Part shown: in pieces, positions 36,369 to 64,000 of the stretch
Layout: each line of letters begins with the position of its first letter
How positions within the stretch are numbered: position 1 is the first letter of the stretch
Assembly (NCBI RefSeq): GCF_037176765.1
Contig: NC_090023.1
Location: 200,292,506 to 200,356,505 of the forward strand
Origin: Anolis sagrei
Taxonomy: Eukaryota; Chordata; Lepidosauria; Squamata; Anolidae
Reading direction: 5' to 3'
DNA length: 64,000 bases
Position numbers and translations under genes: made by a program
Notes under the pieces: generated by a model
Database searches by the model: none
Seen by the model: the letters and a program-made list of their open reading frames with translations, nothing else
Told to the model about the DNA's origin: nothing

Positions 36369-37702
36369 TCTATATAAATAAAAATGTAATGTTTGTTTGT
36401 GGGATTGACATAACTCAAAAACTGGACAAATTTGGACACAATACCCCTCGCAGATCAATGAGTGACTATCACTCATCCCCCCCCCCAAAAAACACCAACA
36501 GAAAGGACTTAAAAACCTAAAAAAAGCTAAATGACGATACAGAAAAAAGGGAAGGAAGGAAGGAAGGGGAGAAAGAAAGAAAGAAAGAAAAGAACGAAGG
36601 AAGCATGGAAGCAAAGAGCGAAGGAAGGAAGGAAAGAGGTAGAGAAGGAAGGAAGGAAGAAGGAAAGAAAACAAGGGAAAGAAGGAAAGGGAGCGAAGGA
36701 AGGAGGGAAAGAAGGAGAGAAGGGGAAGGAAAGAAGAGAAAGAAGGGTGGAAGCGAAAAAGCAAAGGAAGGAAGGAAAGAAAGAAAGGTAGAGAAGGAAG
36801 AAAGAAAAAGAAGGAAAAGAAAAACTTTGAAGGCAGGAAAGGGGTAGAGAAGGAAGGAAGAAGGAAAGAAAATAAGGGAAGGAAGGAAAGGGAAAGAAGG
36901 ATAGAAGCAAAAAATGAGGGAAGGAAGGAAAGAGGTAGAAAAGGAAAAAAGGAGAGAAAGGAGAAGGAAAAGGGAATGAAGGAAGGAAAGGGGTAGAGAA
37001 GGAAGGAAGAAGAGGGAAAGAAGAAAGGGGAAGGAAGGAAAGGGAGCGAAGGAAGGAGAGAAAGGAGGGAAGGAAAGCAGGAAAGAGTGAAAGAATGATG
37101 GGAGCAAAAAGCAAAGGAAGGAAGGAAAGAGGTAGAGAAGGAAGAAAGAGAAAAGAGAAAGAAAAGAAAAAGGGAAGGAAGGAAGGAAGGAAGGAAGGGG
37201 GTAGAAAAGGAAGGAAGAAGAGAGGGAAAGAAGAAAAAGAAAAGGAGCCAAGGAAGGAGGGGAAAAAGGAGAGAAAGGGGGGAAGGAAAGAGAGAAGGAA
37301 GGATGGAAACAAAAAAGCGAAGGAAGAAAGGAAAGAGGTAGAGAAGGAAAAAGGAGGGAAGGAAAGAGAGAAAGAAGGATGGAAGCAAAAAGCAAAGAAA
37401 GGAAGGAAAGGTAGAGAAGGAAAAGAGAAAGGAGAAGGAAAAGAAAAAGGGAAGAAAGGAAGGAAAGGGGTAGAGAAGGAAGGAAGAAGAGAGTGAAAAG
37501 AAAAAGGAAGGAAGGAAGGAAGGGAAAAGAAAGAGAAAAAGGGGGAAGGAAAGAAGGCAAGAGAAGGAAGGATGGAAGCAAAAAACAAAGGAAGGAAGGA
37601 AAGCTAGAGAAGGAAAAAAAGGAGAAGGGAAAAGGGAAGGAAGGAGGGAAAGGAGAGAGGGAGGGAAGGTTGGCCACAGCAACGTATGGCGGGTACAGCT
37701 AG
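36369..37702 (+). mobile_element. Helitron expanded by a polypurine tract
   Basis: 5' end TCTATATAAATAAAAATGTA then the family text gtgggattgacataactcaa. 3' end ggccacagcaacgtatggcg, ggtacaGCTAG|T with a short stem of the GCCA/TGGC kind at the hairpin position. Between them is the G/A-rich tract. The base before the 5' TC is G rather than the usual A. Confidence 0.7.
36530..37672. repeat. 1.1-kb (GAAG)n-type polypurine tract with higher-order units
   Basis: Almost pure purine on the plus strand. The phrase 'ggatggaagcaaaaagcaaa' followed by (ggaa)n 'agaggtagagaagg' recurs seven times (about 36,605; 36,747; 36,901; 37,098; 37,303; 37,378; 37,570), so it is a higher-order minisatellite and not plain GAAG. 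Its complement gives a long Phe/Pro/Ser/Leu open frame that is not a gene. Confidence 0.9.
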
Positions 37703-37777
37703 TTATAAATAAAATATCCCTCAATTACAGTATTTATAACACTCAAACTACTGTAGATATATTATTTTTACTTGGGT

Positions 37778-37875
37778 GAGGCACTAGAACTCTCAGGGCT
37801 TTGCAAAACCACGACCCCCATGATTCCATAGTAGGGGGAACCATGCCATTTCTAGTGGTGTCAAAACCTCCTCCA
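37778..37875. mobile_element. MITE arm (family Q) at the edge of the ATE1 promoter
   Basis: tttgcaaaaccacgaccccc, atgattccatagtaggggga, tttctagtggtgtcaaaac. Confidence 0.5.
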
Positions 37876-37879
37876 TCCT

Positions 37880-38130
37880 ACATGGCTTTCAATCCGCAAC
37901 CGGAAGTCTATTGCAACAACAGTGCAGACTGTTCCCCTTTGGGTTTGCCCTGGGCAAAGATGGCTCCGCTGCGGTTGCGATCCGCAACCGGAAGTCTAGA
38001 GACACCGCTGTGTGGGCTCTCTCCCCTTGGGTTGCCCTTGGCAAAGATGGCGGCGAGCGGGGCCGGCGCTGCTCCTTGAAGCCGGTCTCTGGCCGAGGGT
38101 CGCGGGCTTCTTCCAGGAAGCCGGGCAGAC
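37880..38130 (+). promoter_or_regulatory. ATE1: ATE1 promoter with duplicated ETS/YY1-like module
   Basis: CpG-rich, TATA-less. Two imperfect copies of an approximately 87-bp unit (about 37,893-37,975 and 37,981-38,060) each carry CCGCAACCGGAAGTCTA (ETS core CCGGAAGT) and GGCAAAGATGGC (YY1-like AAGATGGC). A further ATGGCGGC lies at the start codon itself. TSS not determined. Confidence 0.65.

Positions 38131-64000
<25,870 letters not shown>

Noticed and set aside
36306-37724. Long minus-strand open frames of 472, 386 and 353 codons rich in Phe, Pro, Ser and Leu
   Set aside because: They are the complement of a GAAG-type polypurine tract; all three frames stay open because the repeat contains no stop. 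No protein signal.

Overview
The window is vertebrate nuclear DNA. It has multi-exon genes with GT/AG introns, CpG-rich housekeeping promoters and dense interspersed repeats. The repeat set (two tRNA-derived SINE families, CR1 and L2-like LINEs, many hAT, Tigger/mariner and fold-back MITEs, and Helitrons ending in a hairpin plus CTAG) fits a squamate reptile, most likely an iguanian lizard of Anolis type. The species is inference.

Two protein genes run left to right. NSMCE4A (20,051-34,576, ten coding exons, 345 codons) encodes the Nse4 kleisin of the SMC5/6 complex. ATE1 (starts 38,131, leaves the window on the right) encodes arginyl-tRNA-protein transferase. Eight ATE1 coding exons are visible, including the duplicated, alternatively used exon-7 pair of 129 nt each (59,273-59,401 and 61,677-61,805). 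NSMCE4A followed by ATE1 in tandem matches the human 10q26 order. By that synteny TACC2 would lie off the left edge, but I find no TACC2 exon in 1-19.9 kb.

Layout: 1-19.9 kb is intergenic and repeat-rich (hAT and fold-back MITEs, SINEs, CR1, a minisatellite, a 1.6-kb Helitron with about ten internal tandem units). 19.9-34.6 kb is NSMCE4A, whose introns carry LINE, SINE and Helitron copies and one solo LTR. 34.6-38.1 kb is the intergenic gap, mostly a Helitron swollen by a 1.1-kb polypurine tract. 37.9-38.2 kb is the ATE1 promoter, with an 87-bp duplication of an ETS/YY1-like module. 38.1-64 kb is ATE1.

The most interesting points are: the ATE1 exon 7A/7B pair; a 15+7-bp complementary pair of intronic boxes between them (59,793-59,817 and 60,939-60,961) that could form the RNA structure known to control this choice in mammals; a perfect 92-bp inverted repeat with a 7-nt spacer in ATE1 intron 1; a 2.4-kb Helitron 175 bp upstream of ATE1 exon 4 with a CCAAT/octamer cluster; and one tandem-repeat unit shared by three Helitron copies. 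I see no prokaryotic-type system, CRISPR array or novel multigene cassette.
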